DNA of 64,000 nt from Caulobacter soli. Its GTDB lineage: Bacteria > Pseudomonadota > Alphaproteobacteria > Caulobacterales > Caulobacteraceae. Positions 8,224 to 17,779 of this stretch are shown in pieces. Each line of letters starts with the position of its first letter. The stretch's first letter is position 1. The position numbers and the translations under genes are program-made. Under the pieces are notes generated by a model. The model saw only the letters and a program-made list of their open reading frames with translations, was not told the DNA's origin and ran no database searches. Where the stretch lies: assembly GCF_011045195.1 (NCBI RefSeq), contig NZ_CP049199.1:3286001-3350000 (forward strand). Reading direction: 5' to 3'.

Positions 8224-9158
8224 GCCATCCCGGGATCCTCTATCCGAAGATGACGGTGATCGGCTGCGGCCTGATCGGTGGCTCGATCATCCGCGCCGCC
8301 CGCGAGCACGGCGTGGTCGGCCATGTCACCGTCGCCGACTCCAGCGAGGCCAACCGCGCCCGCGTCAGCGAACTGGGCTTGGCCGAGCACGTCACCGGCG
8401 ACATCGGCGAGGCCGTCAAGGACGCCGACCTGGTGGTGATCGCCACCCCGGTGCTCTCCACGCCCGAAGTGGCCGCCGCCCTGGCCCCGCACATGAAGGC
8501 CGGCGCCACCCTGACCGACGTCGGCTCGACCAAGGCCAATGTGGTCGAGGCGTTCAAGGCCCTGGACCTGTCCAAGGTGTTCGTCATTCCCGGCCACCCG
8601 ATCGCCGGCACCGAGCAGTCGGGCCCCGACGCCGGCTTCGCCGAGCTGTTCGAGAACCGCTGGACCATCCTGACCCCGGCCGAGAGCGACGACGAGGCCT
8701 ACGCCGCCGCCGTCGCCAAGCTGTCGACCTTCTGGCGGACGTTCGGCGCCCAGGTCGAGCTGATGGACGACAAGCACCACGACCTGGTGCTGGCCGTCGT
8801 CAGCCACCTGCCCCACCTGATCGCCTACACCATCGTCGGCAGCGCCGCCGACCTGGAGAACGTCACCGAGAGCGAGGTGATCAAGTTCTCGGCCTCGGGC
8901 TTCCGCGACTTCACCCGCATCGCCGCCAGCGACCCGACCATGTGGCGCGATATCTTCGTGGCCAACAAGGACGCGGTGCTGGAGATGCTAGGCCGGTTCA
9001 CCGAGGACCTGCAGGCCATGAGCCGCGCCATCCGCTGGGGCGACGCCGACACCCTGCACGCCCACTTCACCCGCACCCGCGCCATCCGCCGCGGCATCGT
9101 GGCGGCCGGCCAGGAGAGCGCCGAGCCGAACTTCGGCCGCGATCGCGGGAAGCACTGA
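8220..9158 (+). CDS. tyrC: Prephenate/arogenate dehydrogenase
   Basis: A 312-residue NAD(P)-dependent dehydrogenase that oxidatively decarboxylates prephenate or arogenate in tyrosine synthesis. A Rossmann motif (GCGLIGGSI near residue 14) opens the protein. The catalytic region includes the conserved GHPIAGTEQSG near 125 and the SHLPHLIAY helix near 198. The frame is open upstream inside hisC, but the ATG at 8220 gives the normal family start and overlaps the hisC stop as ATGA, so translation is probably coupled. A small ExbD-like gene follows after 3 bp. Confidence 0.92.
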   Translation: MSHPGILYPKMTVIGCGLIGGSIIRAAREHGVVGHVTVADSSEANRARVSELGLAEHVTGDIGEAVKDADLVVIATPVLSTPEVAAALAPHMKAGATLTDVGSTKANVVEAFKALDLSKVFVIPGHPIAGTEQSGPDAGFAELFENRWTILTPAESDDEAYAAAVAKLSTFWRTFGAQVELMDDKHHDLVLAVVSHLPHLIAYTIVGSAADLENVTESEVIKFSASGFRDFTRIAASDPTMWRDIFVANKDAVLEMLGRFTEDLQAMSRAIRWGDADTLHAHFTRTRAIRRGIVAAGQESAEPNFGRDRGKH

Positions 9159-9161
9159 GGC

Positions 9162-9545
9162 GTGAGCTGGAAACGCGTTCTCGGTCTGGCCCTGGCGTCG
9201 GTCGCCCTGGCGCTGGTTGTCTGGGGATTGTTCTTCGCCAAAATGTCGATGGTGTCGATCAAGATCGACCTGCCGCCGGCCACGCCGGCTCGGGCCGTTC
9301 CCAAGCCAGTCGAAATCTTCATCGATGCAGACGGCTCGCTGCAGGTCGACGGCCGGCCGTCGAGCCTGGACACCTTGGCCCACGACGTCGCCGCAGCTTC
9401 CCCGCTAAGTGACAAGAGCCAGCAACAGGTGAGGATCCGAGCCGTCGAGACCGTGAGCTACCACAGCTACATGGCAGTGCTGGAAAGGCTGCGCGGCGCC
9501 GGCTGGTACAAGGTCGGCATTGCCAACGTGACCATTCCGAACTGA
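9162..9545 (+). CDS. ExbD/TolR-like small membrane protein
   Basis: A 127-residue protein with one N-terminal membrane helix (about residues 6-26) and a periplasmic domain resembling ExbD/TolR. The resemblance rests on IFIDADGSLQVDG near 51 and VRIRAVETVSYHSYMAVLERL near 88. Standard ExbD/TolR carries a membrane-embedded Asp essential for proton flow; none is present in this helix. No ExbB/TolQ partner is nearby. It starts with GTG 3 bp after tyrC, so it is likely co-transcribed. It may be a divergent or non-energising relative. Confidence 0.6.
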   Translation: MSWKRVLGLALASVALALVVWGLFFAKMSMVSIKIDLPPATPARAVPKPVEIFIDADGSLQVDGRPSSLDTLAHDVAAASPLSDKSQQQVRIRAVETVSYHSYMAVLERLRGAGWYKVGIANVTIPN

Positions 9546-9640
9546 CCGGACCGCCAAACGGCCGATGCGCACGCCGCAATACGGCCGCAACATGCCGCGC
9601 TGATGGTCGCCACAAGGGACATCCCCAGAAGGAAACACCT

Positions 9641-9943
9641 ATGCGCCGCAAGATCGCCGCTCTCGCTCTGACCACCCTCGCGACCCTCGCCGCCGGCTCG
9701 GCGATGGCCCAGATGCCGTCGCCCGACAAGATCCACAAGGCCTGGGACAAGAACGCCGACGGCGTCGTCGACAAGGCCGAATGGGTCGCCGCCGGCCGCA
9801 AGGAAGAGCGCTTCGCCCAGGTCGACGCCGACGGCGACGGCAAGATCACCGTGGAGGAACTCACCACCGCCATGTCGAAGATGAAGGCCCGCCGTCAGCA
9901 ACAGGGCGACGCCCCGCAGACCCCGCCGCCGGCGGACCACTAG
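9641..9943 (+). CDS. Exported EF-hand calcium-binding protein
   Basis: A 100-residue protein with a cleavable signal peptide (residues 1-23, ending AMA-Q) and two EF-hand loops. The first is DKNADGVVDKAEW near 36 and the second DADGDGKITVEE near 63, each with the expected Asp/Asn/Glu ligands. The C-terminus is Gln/Pro-rich and probably disordered. Calcium binding in the periplasm is likely; the role is unknown. AGAAGGAAA precedes the ATG as a clear ribosome-binding site. Confidence 0.85.
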   Translation: MRRKIAALALTTLATLAAGSAMAQMPSPDKIHKAWDKNADGVVDKAEWVAAGRKEERFAQVDADGDGKITVEELTTAMSKMKARRQQQGDAPQTPPPADH

Positions 9944-9952
9944 GGCCATCAC

Positions 9953-9980
9953 GGAAGCGTGGCTTTAAGGTCACGCTTCC
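9953..9980. terminator. Hairpin downstream of the EF-hand gene
   Basis: A perfect 9-bp inverted repeat, GGAAGCGTG and CACGCTTCC, flanks a 10-base loop ten bases after the stop codon. No T-run follows, so it may be a transcript-stabilising hairpin or a weak terminator. Confidence 0.5.
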
Positions 9981-10055
9981 CGCAACCTTGAATTTCACCA
10001 CTTCCCAGGCTTGGGCGAACGCTGTAATCGTCCGCCTCCCGTAAGGAAGAGACCC

Positions 10056-10154
10056 GTGGCGCACAAAGCCCCAACCTATCTGCCCGCAACCAATCAGTTT
10101 GACCGCCAGGTCGAACGGATGGGCGCGTGCGCGTCGGTAGGGGTTCCGGTCTAG
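10056..10154 (+). CDS. Possible 32-residue small ORF upstream of rtcB
   Basis: A GTG-initiated ORF of 32 codons with an AAGGAAGA ribosome-binding site six bases upstream, reading MAHKAPTYLP at the start and ending in VGVPV before TAG. A GC-rich hairpin followed by a T-rich stretch lies 32 bases downstream, ahead of rtcB. The arrangement resembles a leader peptide with an attenuator, or simply an unrelated small gene. No family is recognised. Evidence is limited to the ribosome-binding site and position. Confidence 0.3.
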   Translation: MAHKAPTYLPATNQFDRQVERMGACASVGVPV

Positions 10155-10185
10155 GGTTCGTCTGAACTCGGGATGTTCGTAGGAG

Positions 10186-10216
10186 CCCCTCCTGGCCTGG
10201 CCGGAGGGGTTTCTTC
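10186..10216 (+). terminator. Terminator-like hairpin before rtcB
   Basis: CCCCTCC (10186-10192) pairs with GGAGGGG (10203-10209) across a TGGCCTGGCC loop, followed by TTTCTTCGTTTT. This looks like an intrinsic terminator or attenuator in the rtcB leader. The region 9944-10279 otherwise holds only the hairpin at 9953-9980 and the small ORF at 10056-10154. Confidence 0.5.
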
Positions 10217-10279
10217 GTTTTGTGCGGGAAGTTCTCCGACCAAGTCGCCAGGAGGGGCGGTTTGGAAAAGGAGAAGCCC

Positions 10280-11497
<1,218 letters not shown>

Positions 11498-11500
11498 CGG

Positions 11501-11538
11501 ACGCCGTCCGGTCTCGCGACCGGACGGCGTTTCGCGTT
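11501..11538. terminator. Bidirectional terminator between rtcB and the RcnB-like gene
   Basis: A perfect 13-bp stem runs from 11501-11513 to 11518-11530 with a TCGC tetraloop, followed by TTCGCGTT. It lies between two convergent genes and could end transcripts from both. Confidence 0.75.
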
Positions 11539-11542
11539 GGGA

Positions 11543-11959
11543 CTATTGGAACAGCTGGTAGATCACCGAGGCGACGACGCCGGTGGCGACCGCGGTCAGG
11601 ACCACGTCGTTGTTGACGCGGACGTATTGATAGCCGCGCGGCGGGGCGCTCAGGCCGTAGTGGCGGTAGTCGACCGTGTAGGCCTTGCCGCGATAGGCGC
11701 TCGGCAGCTTGTCGCCGCGATGCCACTGGCGCGCCTGATAGCCGCGCGGCGGCTGATAGCGGCTGGGGGCCTTGTAGCGCTTGGAAGCGTTGCGCTCGTA
11801 GTTGTTGTTGTCGCCGCGCTGGTCATGACGGTCGTCGTCATGACGGCCCGGGCCTTGCTGCTGGTGCTGGTCGGGGCGCTGAGGACCCGGTTGCGCGCTG
11901 GCGACGCCGGCCGAAGCCACGATGGACAACGCGACCGCGGCGGTCAGAAACTTCTTCAT
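11543..11959 (-). CDS. RcnB-like periplasmic protein
   Basis: A 138-residue exported protein with a signal peptide (about residues 1-22, ending ASA-Q). A His/Gln/Asp-rich low-complexity segment follows (about 25-55). The C-terminal RcnB-type domain contains the typical GDKLPSAYRG and PPRGYQYVRVNNDVVL segments near 82-120. RcnB of E. coli influences nickel/cobalt homeostasis; many alphaproteobacterial paralogues have no known role. The His-rich stretch could bind metal. AAGGAGA lies upstream of the ATG. Confidence 0.75.
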   Translation of the reverse strand: MKKFLTAAVALSIVASAGVASAQPGPQRPDQHQQQGPGRHDDDRHDQRGDNNNYERNASKRYKAPSRYQPPRGYQARQWHRGDKLPSAYRGKAYTVDYRHYGLSAPPRGYQYVRVNNDVVLTAVATGVVASVIYQLFQ

Positions 11960-12200
11960 GGCTCTTGTCTCCTTGCCGGCGGGCCGCCCGCTTGACGACC
12001 TCGTCTCGACGTTTCGGTTATGCGCTGCGGCGTTTGAGCCGTGACTGAACGCCAGCCACGGCCAAGGTTCACCCTAGCGACACCATGTGACCGCAATCAC
12101 GTAATGCGGTGACCAAAGCTGGGCCGTTTGGTTGCCGCCCCGCCTCTAAGTTGCGATCTGGAAATAAAGTGTAGGGTTGCGGGCGAGCCCGCGCCTCGGG

Positions 12201-12509
12201 TCAGGTGATGTGCTTGGCGCTGGGCGGATCGCTGGCCGGGAAGCTTTCCTCCAGGCTTTCGTCGATCAGGGCTTCCTGGCGATCCTCGGCCTGGTCGAGA
12301 TGGTCGGCCAGGTGGTCGGGCTTTTCGCCGTCAGGCAGCGGCTCGACCTTGCGGCTGGTCGGCGTCTCTTCGGTCTGGAAGGCTTCCTTGACGTCGGTCT
12401 CGGAGACCCGATCCTCGGGATGGCCGGGCTGGCCCAGATCCTGGGCCTGGGAGAAATCGCCCAGCACGCCGGGTTGCGAGCCGTCTTGCGGCACGATGGT
12501 GTCAGCCAT
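12201..12509 (-). CDS. Small acidic hypothetical protein
   Basis: A 102-residue acidic, probably disordered protein ending in IDESLEESFPASDPPS, a C-terminal tail recurrent in small proteobacterial proteins of unknown function. The frame is open 15 codons further upstream. I chose the ATG at 12509 because AAGGACATC precedes it and the longer version adds nothing conserved. No signal peptide, membrane segment or catalytic motif is seen. Confidence 0.6.
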   Translation of the reverse strand: MADTIVPQDGSQPGVLGDFSQAQDLGQPGHPEDRVSETDVKEAFQTEETPTSRKVEPLPDGEKPDHLADHLDQAEDRQEALIDESLEESFPASDPPSAKHIT

Positions 12510-12587
12510 GATGATGTCCTTGGGTTGGACCCGATCAACGGCTCCGGTCGACATCGCGTTCCATCGCCAAGGCTTGCTGGCCTAGGC

Positions 12588-12932
12588 CTAGCGAGCCTTC
12601 AGCTCGACCAGGTCCCAGGCGTCGCCGACCTTGTGGAATTTGAACGCCACGCGGGCGCCGGGCGTCAGCGGCGCCTCGGCCAGGATGTCGCCATAGCCCT
12701 GGAACACGGTGCGGCCGGCCGCCAGCTTGGCCGCGCTCGCGCCCTCGTGATCGAGCGTTACCGCCTGGCCATTCAAGGCCGCGATCACGCCGATTGAGTC
12801 GTATTCCGGACCTGTCGGAACCGCCGCCGCAACGGCCGCGGGCGCTTCCGAAGCGGTTTTTGCCGACTTACCCGGACCGCACGCGGCAAGCACGGATACC
12901 AAAACGATAGACGAAATAATGTTTATTTTCAT
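12588..12932 (-). CDS. CusF-like lipoprotein
   Basis: A 114-residue protein with a lipoprotein signal (lipobox LAAC, Cys at about residue 18) followed by a short linker. The small beta-barrel domain resembles CusF/copper-binding families: IGVIAALNGQAVTLDHEG near 47, and GARVAFKFHKVGDAWDLVEL near the end. The Trp and Met ligands of true CusF are missing, as FQGYGDILAEAP stands at that position. Copper binding is therefore doubtful. I prefer the ATG at 12932 over an upstream GTG at 12950. It is divergent from opgH. Confidence 0.6.
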   Translation of the reverse strand: MKINIISSIVLVSVLAACGPGKSAKTASEAPAAVAAAVPTGPEYDSIGVIAALNGQAVTLDHEGASAAKLAAGRTVFQGYGDILAEAPLTPGARVAFKFHKVGDAWDLVELKAR

Positions 12933-13134
12933 GATGTTAACGAAATTCACGCGTCAGCCAAACGATCCGAACCCGTCATTCATACAAGGTTTTTTGCCGC
13001 AAGTGCGAAAAGCACGGCGATTGTGGTAGCGATTTTGTGATCGAAGTTTTACTCTAAGAGAACCGGCGGCTCTCCACGCCGGTCGTCGAGACACGCCAGA
13101 CCGTCCCGCTGAACCCGTCCGACCTTAGCCGGTC

Positions 13135-15249
13135 ATGGCGCGTCCCGTGAAGCCGGTCCTGCGCCGCTCGAAGCCCCCTTCGGAGAGGCCCGGCCTTCAG
13201 ACGGCCGGACAGCCCGAGACGGACCTGATGAGCGAACGCGGCGCTTTCTTCGACCTGACCTCCTCGCGGAGCGTCGCCTTTGAGACGGTGATCTCCTCGC
13301 ACGATCGGGTCGAGATCCCTGTCGACGCGCCCCTGGCCATGCCGGTCCAGCCGCTGGCCTTCTGGCAGGGCGAGGCCAAGCCGGCCGCCACCGCGCCCAA
13401 TAACACCCTTTGGGAGAACCTCACCCTGCGCCGCTGGGGCGTGTTCGTCGCCACCGCGATCATGGCCTTCGCCGGCTGGAAGGCCACCTACGACACCATC
13501 GCCCTGGGCGGCGTGACGCGCCTGGAAGCCGTCTGCCTGACCCTGCTGGCCCCGCTGTTCCTGGCCCTGGCCCTGTGGTTCTGCACCGCCGTGGTCGGCT
13601 TCGTGGTGCTGCTGGGCAAGCCCAAGGACCCGCTGGGCATCGACGACAGCGCGTCCTCGCCCATGCCCAAGCCCAAGGCCCGCACGGCGATCCTGATGCC
13701 GGTGCACAACGAGGACGCCGCCGAGGTGTTCGCCCGCCTGCGCGCCATGGACGCCTCGCTGCACGAGACCGGCAATAGCCGCGCCTTCGACATCTTCATC
13801 CTCAGCGACACGCGCGACGCCGCCGTGGCCCTGGCCGAGCAGGCCTGCTTCGCCCGCTTCCGCCGCGAGGCCAACAGCCACGTCTTCTATCGCAAGCGCA
13901 CCGAGAACAAGGGCCGCAAGGCCGGCAACATCGCCGACTGGGTGGCCCGCTGGGGCGGCGACTACGAACACATGCTGGTGCTGGACGCCGACAGCCTGAT
14001 GACCGGCGAGGCCATGGTTCGCCTGGCCGACGCCATGGAGCGTCATCCGCGCGTGGGCCTGATCCAGACCATGCCGATGATCATCAACGGCCAGACGATC
14101 TTCGCCCGCACCCTGCAGTTCGCCACGCGCCTTTACGGCCGCGTCGCCTGGACGGGCCTGGCCTGGTGGTCGGGTTCGGAAAGCAGCTTCTGGGGCCACA
14201 ACGCCATCGTCCGCACCAAGGCCTTCGCCGAAACCTGCGGCCTGCCCAGCCTGGACGGCCCCAAGCCGTTCGGCGGCGAGGTGATGAGCCACGACGCCCT
14301 GGAAAGCGCCCTGCTGCGCCGCGGCGGCTGGGGCGTGCACCTGGCCCCCTATCTGGGCGGTTCATACGAAGAGAGCCCCTCCAACCTGCTGGACTTCGCC
14401 ACCCGCGACCGCCGCTGGTGCCGGGGCAACGTGCAGCACATCCCGCTGGTCGGCCTGCCCGGCCTGCATTGGATGAGCCGCCTGCACCTGGTGATCGGCG
14501 TGCTGAGCTATGTGCTCTCGCCGCTGTGGTTCGTAGCCCTGTCGTCGGGGATCATCTCGCGCATGCTGATGCCCGAGCTGAAGAAGGCCGCCTTCACCAT
14601 GGCCGACCTGCAGGCCGCAGCCCACGCCCTGATCGACTGGCGCGAGATCCAGGCCACGGCCTGGGCGATGATCATCACCTTCGTGCTGCTGTTCGGCCCC
14701 AAGATCCTGGGCTCGATCCTGGTGTTCTCGCGCAAGCACGAGATCAAGGGCTTCGGCGGTCGCCGCCGGATCCTGGCCGGCTTGCTGGTCGAGATGCTGC
14801 TCTCGGCCCTGGTCGCCCCGATGCTGATGTTCACCCAGACCCGCGCCCTGATCGAGATCCTGGCCGGCAAGGTCGGCGGCTGGGCCACCCAGCGCCGCGA
14901 CGCCGACAAGGTCACCGGCAAGGAGGCCTTCGCGGCCATGGGCTGGATCAGCGTCGCCGGCCTGGTCCTGGCCGTGGCCTTCTGGTTCACGCCCGACCTG
15001 CTGACCGCCACCATGCCGATCCTGGCCGGCCTGATCCTGGCCGTGCCGCTGACCATGCTGGGCGCCCACAAGATCGCCGGCCTGGGCGTCAAGGCCAACG
15101 GCCTGTTCATGACTCCGGAAGAGCGCCGTCCGCCGGCCATCGTCCGCGCGGCCCTGGGCCCGGTCTGCGAGCCTCCCGCCCGCTGGTTCAGCCGCCGGCC
15201 CGCGCCGACCGCGATCATCGAGCAACCGGCGGAACAGAACGCGGCCTGA
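13135..15249 (+). CDS. opgH: Osmoregulated periplasmic glucan glucosyltransferase OpgH (MdoH)
   Basis: A 704-residue inner-membrane GT2 glucosyltransferase that polymerises the beta-glucan backbone of osmoregulated periplasmic glucans. Two membrane helices (about 100-125 and 135-160) precede the catalytic domain. That domain carries ILMPVHNED near 183, KAGNIADW near 262, VLDADSLM near 283 and RRWCRGNVQH near 424, the latter matching the QxxRW-type motif. Several membrane helices follow from about 445 to 660. Start choice is uncertain: an ATG at 13228 is also possible, and neither has a strong ribosome-binding site. No opgG gene is visible in the window. Confidence 0.92.
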   Translation: MARPVKPVLRRSKPPSERPGLQTAGQPETDLMSERGAFFDLTSSRSVAFETVISSHDRVEIPVDAPLAMPVQPLAFWQGEAKPAATAPNNTLWENLTLRRWGVFVATAIMAFAGWKATYDTIALGGVTRLEAVCLTLLAPLFLALALWFCTAVVGFVVLLGKPKDPLGIDDSASSPMPKPKARTAILMPVHNEDAAEVFARLRAMDASLHETGNSRAFDIFILSDTRDAAVALAEQACFARFRREANSHVFYRKRTENKGRKAGNIADWVARWGGDYEHMLVLDADSLMTGEAMVRLADAMERHPRVGLIQTMPMIINGQTIFARTLQFATRLYGRVAWTGLAWWSGSESSFWGHNAIVRTKAFAETCGLPSLDGPKPFGGEVMSHDALESALLRRGGWGVHLAPYLGGSYEESPSNLLDFATRDRRWCRGNVQHIPLVGLPGLHWMSRLHLVIGVLSYVLSPLWFVALSSGIISRMLMPELKKAAFTMADLQAAAHALIDWREIQATAWAMIITFVLLFGPKILGSILVFSRKHEIKGFGGRRRILAGLLVEMLLSALVAPMLMFTQTRALIEILAGKVGGWATQRRDADKVTGKEAFAAMGWISVAGLVLAVAFWFTPDLLTATMPILAGLILAVPLTMLGAHKIAGLGVKANGLFMTPEERRPPAIVRAALGPVCEPPARWFSRRPAPTAIIEQPAEQNAA

Positions 15250-15341
15250 TCGCTTAAGCGCTTAGAAGCCCATAGCATCTGGCCGCACGCGTCCGGCCAG
15301 AGTAGAAGCGCGCTTCGTTCAACCTCAACGGAGCGTCCGCC

Positions 15342-16241
15342 GTGTCGCGCCTCTTCAGCGCCTATGTGATCGTCGACTGGAGCGCGGCGGCCAAGCCGAC
15401 CACAGGGGCGGACTCCGTGTGGATCGGCGTGATGAAGCGCGACGTGCGCTTCCGGCTGACCTTCGAGACCTTCAACCCGGCCACCCGCCAGGAAGCCGAG
15501 ACCAAGCTGGCCGCGATCCTGGACGACCTGAAGAAGCGGGGCGAGCGCGCCCTGGTCGGCTTCGACTTCCCGCTGGGCTTCCCGCGCGGCTTCTCCCAGG
15601 CCCTGGCCCTGAAGGGCGAGCATCCCTGGCGCGCGGTCTGGGACCAGCTCAACAAGATGGTCAAGGACAAGGCCGACAACACCAACAACCGCTTCGGCGT
15701 CGGCTCGGAGTTGAACCGTCGGCTGACCGGCGGTCCGTTCCCGTTCTGGGGCGTGCCGCCCAAGGACACCCTGACGACGCTGCAGCCCAAGAAGACCCGC
15801 GAGCACGGTCCCGACGACCTGCCGGAGTTCCGCCACGCCGACGTCGCCGCCAAGGGCGCCCACTCGATCTGGAAGCTCTATTACAACGGCTCGGTCGGCG
15901 GCCAGGCGATCATGGGCATTCCGGCCGCCCGCCGCCTGAAGGACGCCCGCGGCGACGCCGCCCGCGTCTGGCCGTTCGAGACCGGCTTCAAGGCCCTGAC
16001 CGAGGCCGACCTCGAAGGCGTGCAGGTGGTGATCGCCGAGGTCTATCCCTCGCTGATCAAGGCCGTCCCCGCCGCCGGCGAGGTCAAGGACGCCGCCCAA
16101 GTGCGCGCCCTGGCCGAGCATTTCGCCAAGCTGGACGAGGCCGGCAAGCTGGCCGCGCTGTTCGGGCCTCCGAAAGGAACGGCCGAGACCGTTGTCGCCG
16201 AAGCAGAGACCGAAGAAGGCTGGATCCTCGGGACGTCCTGA
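15342..16241 (+). CDS. Conserved hypothetical protein (possible DUF429-like nuclease fold)
   Basis: A 299-residue cytoplasmic protein without signal or membrane segments. An early acidic strand (YVIVDWSAAAKP, residues 8-19), a second DFP strand near 74 and an acidic IAEVYPSLIK segment near 231 recall DUF429/RNase H-like folds, but I cannot confirm this. The segment AHSIWKLYYNGSVGGQAIMG near 172 is a conserved family feature. It starts with GTG after a short purine-rich site. It stands alone, with a palindromic repeat separating it from the convergent MATE gene. Confidence 0.6.
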   Translation: MSRLFSAYVIVDWSAAAKPTTGADSVWIGVMKRDVRFRLTFETFNPATRQEAETKLAAILDDLKKRGERALVGFDFPLGFPRGFSQALALKGEHPWRAVWDQLNKMVKDKADNTNNRFGVGSELNRRLTGGPFPFWGVPPKDTLTTLQPKKTREHGPDDLPEFRHADVAAKGAHSIWKLYYNGSVGGQAIMGIPAARRLKDARGDAARVWPFETGFKALTEADLEGVQVVIAEVYPSLIKAVPAAGEVKDAAQVRALAEHFAKLDEAGKLAALFGPPKGTAETVVAEAETEEGWILGTS

Positions 16242-16242
16242 T

Positions 16243-16265
16243 CCTTCTCCCGTTGCGGGAGAAGG
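16243..16265. repeat. Palindromic repeat/terminator between convergent genes
   Basis: A perfect 10-bp inverted repeat (CCTTCTCCCG and CGGGAGAAGG) with a TTG loop lies immediately after the stop codon at 16241 and before the convergent MATE gene. It resembles dispersed intergenic palindromes common in GC-rich alphaproteobacteria, and may end both transcripts. Confidence 0.6.
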
Positions 16266-16271
16266 AAGCGA

Positions 16272-17648
16272 TCACCGCTCCTTCAGATCCAGCATCCGGT
16301 ACCGCCCCAGCAGGAACGCCGCCGCCACGAAGCTGGTGACGATCACCGACACCACGATGCCGTTGACGCCCAGCTTCATCGGCAGGGCCAGCCACCAGGC
16401 CAGGGGCCCCATGATCAGGGCGTAGCTGATCATGTGGGTGCCGGCCGGGATCCAGACCTCGCCTCGCGCCCGCAGAGCCTGGGCGCAGACCACCTGCACG
16501 GCGTCGGGCACCAGGAACAGGCAGGTCAGGGCCAGGGCCGGGGCGATCAGGGCCAGGGCGGCCGGGTCGTTGGTGTAGGCCCCGCCGACGACATGGCGCA
16601 GCGGATAGAGCAGCACCGTCACCACCAGCGCGAAAACGGCGGTGACGCCGAAGGCGATCCAGCCCGCACGGCTCATGCCCTTGGAGTCGCGCGCGCCATA
16701 GGCCCGGCCCACCTGCACGGCCGTGGCGGTCGACAGGCCCAGCGGCACCATGAAGATCACCGCCGCCACGTTCAGCACCACCGCCCAGGCGGCCACGTTC
16801 AGCCCGCCCAGCCATCCGGCCACAAGGCTCATGCCGGCGAAGGCCGAGACCTCGAACAGGTTGGACGTTCCTGCCCCGTAGCCGACCCGGCGTTGTTCCT
16901 TGGCGGCGGCGGGATCGTTCGGAGCCTTGTCGAACACGCCCATGGCCCGGGCGTCCTTCAGGCGCGCGATCACCACCACCAGCATCAGGGCGAAGACGGT
17001 GCGCGCCACGAAGGTGCCCCAGGCCGCGCCCACCGCGCCCAGGGCCGGCAGGCCGAAGGTCCCCGGGACCAGCAGCAGGTTGACGGCCAGGTTCACCAGG
17101 TTGGCGACCCACATGTTGACGGTGACCAGGCCAGGTCGCCCCAGGCCCTCGAGCCAGAAGCTCAGGGCCACGCTCAGGGCGTAGGGCGTCATTGACAGCG
17201 AGAAGACGATCAGCGGCGCGGTCGCCCCGTCGGCCAAGGCCTTGCCGATGCCGGCGTGGTGCAGCAGCGGCGGCGCGGCCAGGACCAGCAGCACCGAGCC
17301 CGCCAGACCCAGCCAGAACGCGTAGATCACGCCCCGGCGCAGCACGGCGCCGGCCTCGTGCGGTCGTCCCGCCCCCATGGCTCGCGAGCCCATTACCTGG
17401 GTCCCGACCAGCAGGCCCACCGTCACGGTCACGAAGATCGAGGTCGGCGCCCAGGCCATGGCGTGGAAACCAAGTTGCTGGGCCGAGAAGTGACCCACCA
17501 CGATGGCGTCGGTCAGGCCCATGACCATGATGCCCAGGCGCGACAGCACCACCGGCCCGGCCAGGCGCAGCAGTTCGATCAGATCGGAGACAATGACGCC
17601 GTGCGGCTTCCCAGGGCGGGGAGCCGGCGCGGCCGCGGAACGCGACAT
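16272..17648 (-). CDS. MATE-family multidrug efflux transporter
   Basis: A 458-residue inner-membrane protein with about twelve hydrophobic helices in two related halves, typical of MATE exporters that use Na+ or H+ gradients to expel cationic drugs. The first half contains LAGPVVLSRLGIMVMGLTD near 30-50 and the VGTQVMGSRAMGAG motif near 83. The second half opens with AFAGMSLVAGWLGGLNVAAW near 268-290. Substrate is unknown. It is divergent from the SDR gene with 131 bp between starts. Confidence 0.9.
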   Translation of the reverse strand: MSRSAAAPAPRPGKPHGVIVSDLIELLRLAGPVVLSRLGIMVMGLTDAIVVGHFSAQQLGFHAMAWAPTSIFVTVTVGLLVGTQVMGSRAMGAGRPHEAGAVLRRGVIYAFWLGLAGSVLLVLAAPPLLHHAGIGKALADGATAPLIVFSLSMTPYALSVALSFWLEGLGRPGLVTVNMWVANLVNLAVNLLLVPGTFGLPALGAVGAAWGTFVARTVFALMLVVVIARLKDARAMGVFDKAPNDPAAAKEQRRVGYGAGTSNLFEVSAFAGMSLVAGWLGGLNVAAWAVVLNVAAVIFMVPLGLSTATAVQVGRAYGARDSKGMSRAGWIAFGVTAVFALVVTVLLYPLRHVVGGAYTNDPAALALIAPALALTCLFLVPDAVQVVCAQALRARGEVWIPAGTHMISYALIMGPLAWWLALPMKLGVNGIVVSVIVTSFVAAAFLLGRYRMLDLKER

Positions 17649-17779
17649 CGGATAGGCCTTTCAAAGAGGCGGGGAAGGTGACCGATGCCCACGCTTTGGG
17701 CAACCCCTGGCCGGATGCTGACGCTTGGAACATCCCGCCGCCCCGCCGGTTTGGAGGTCTCAGTCTTCAGGAGCTCGCG

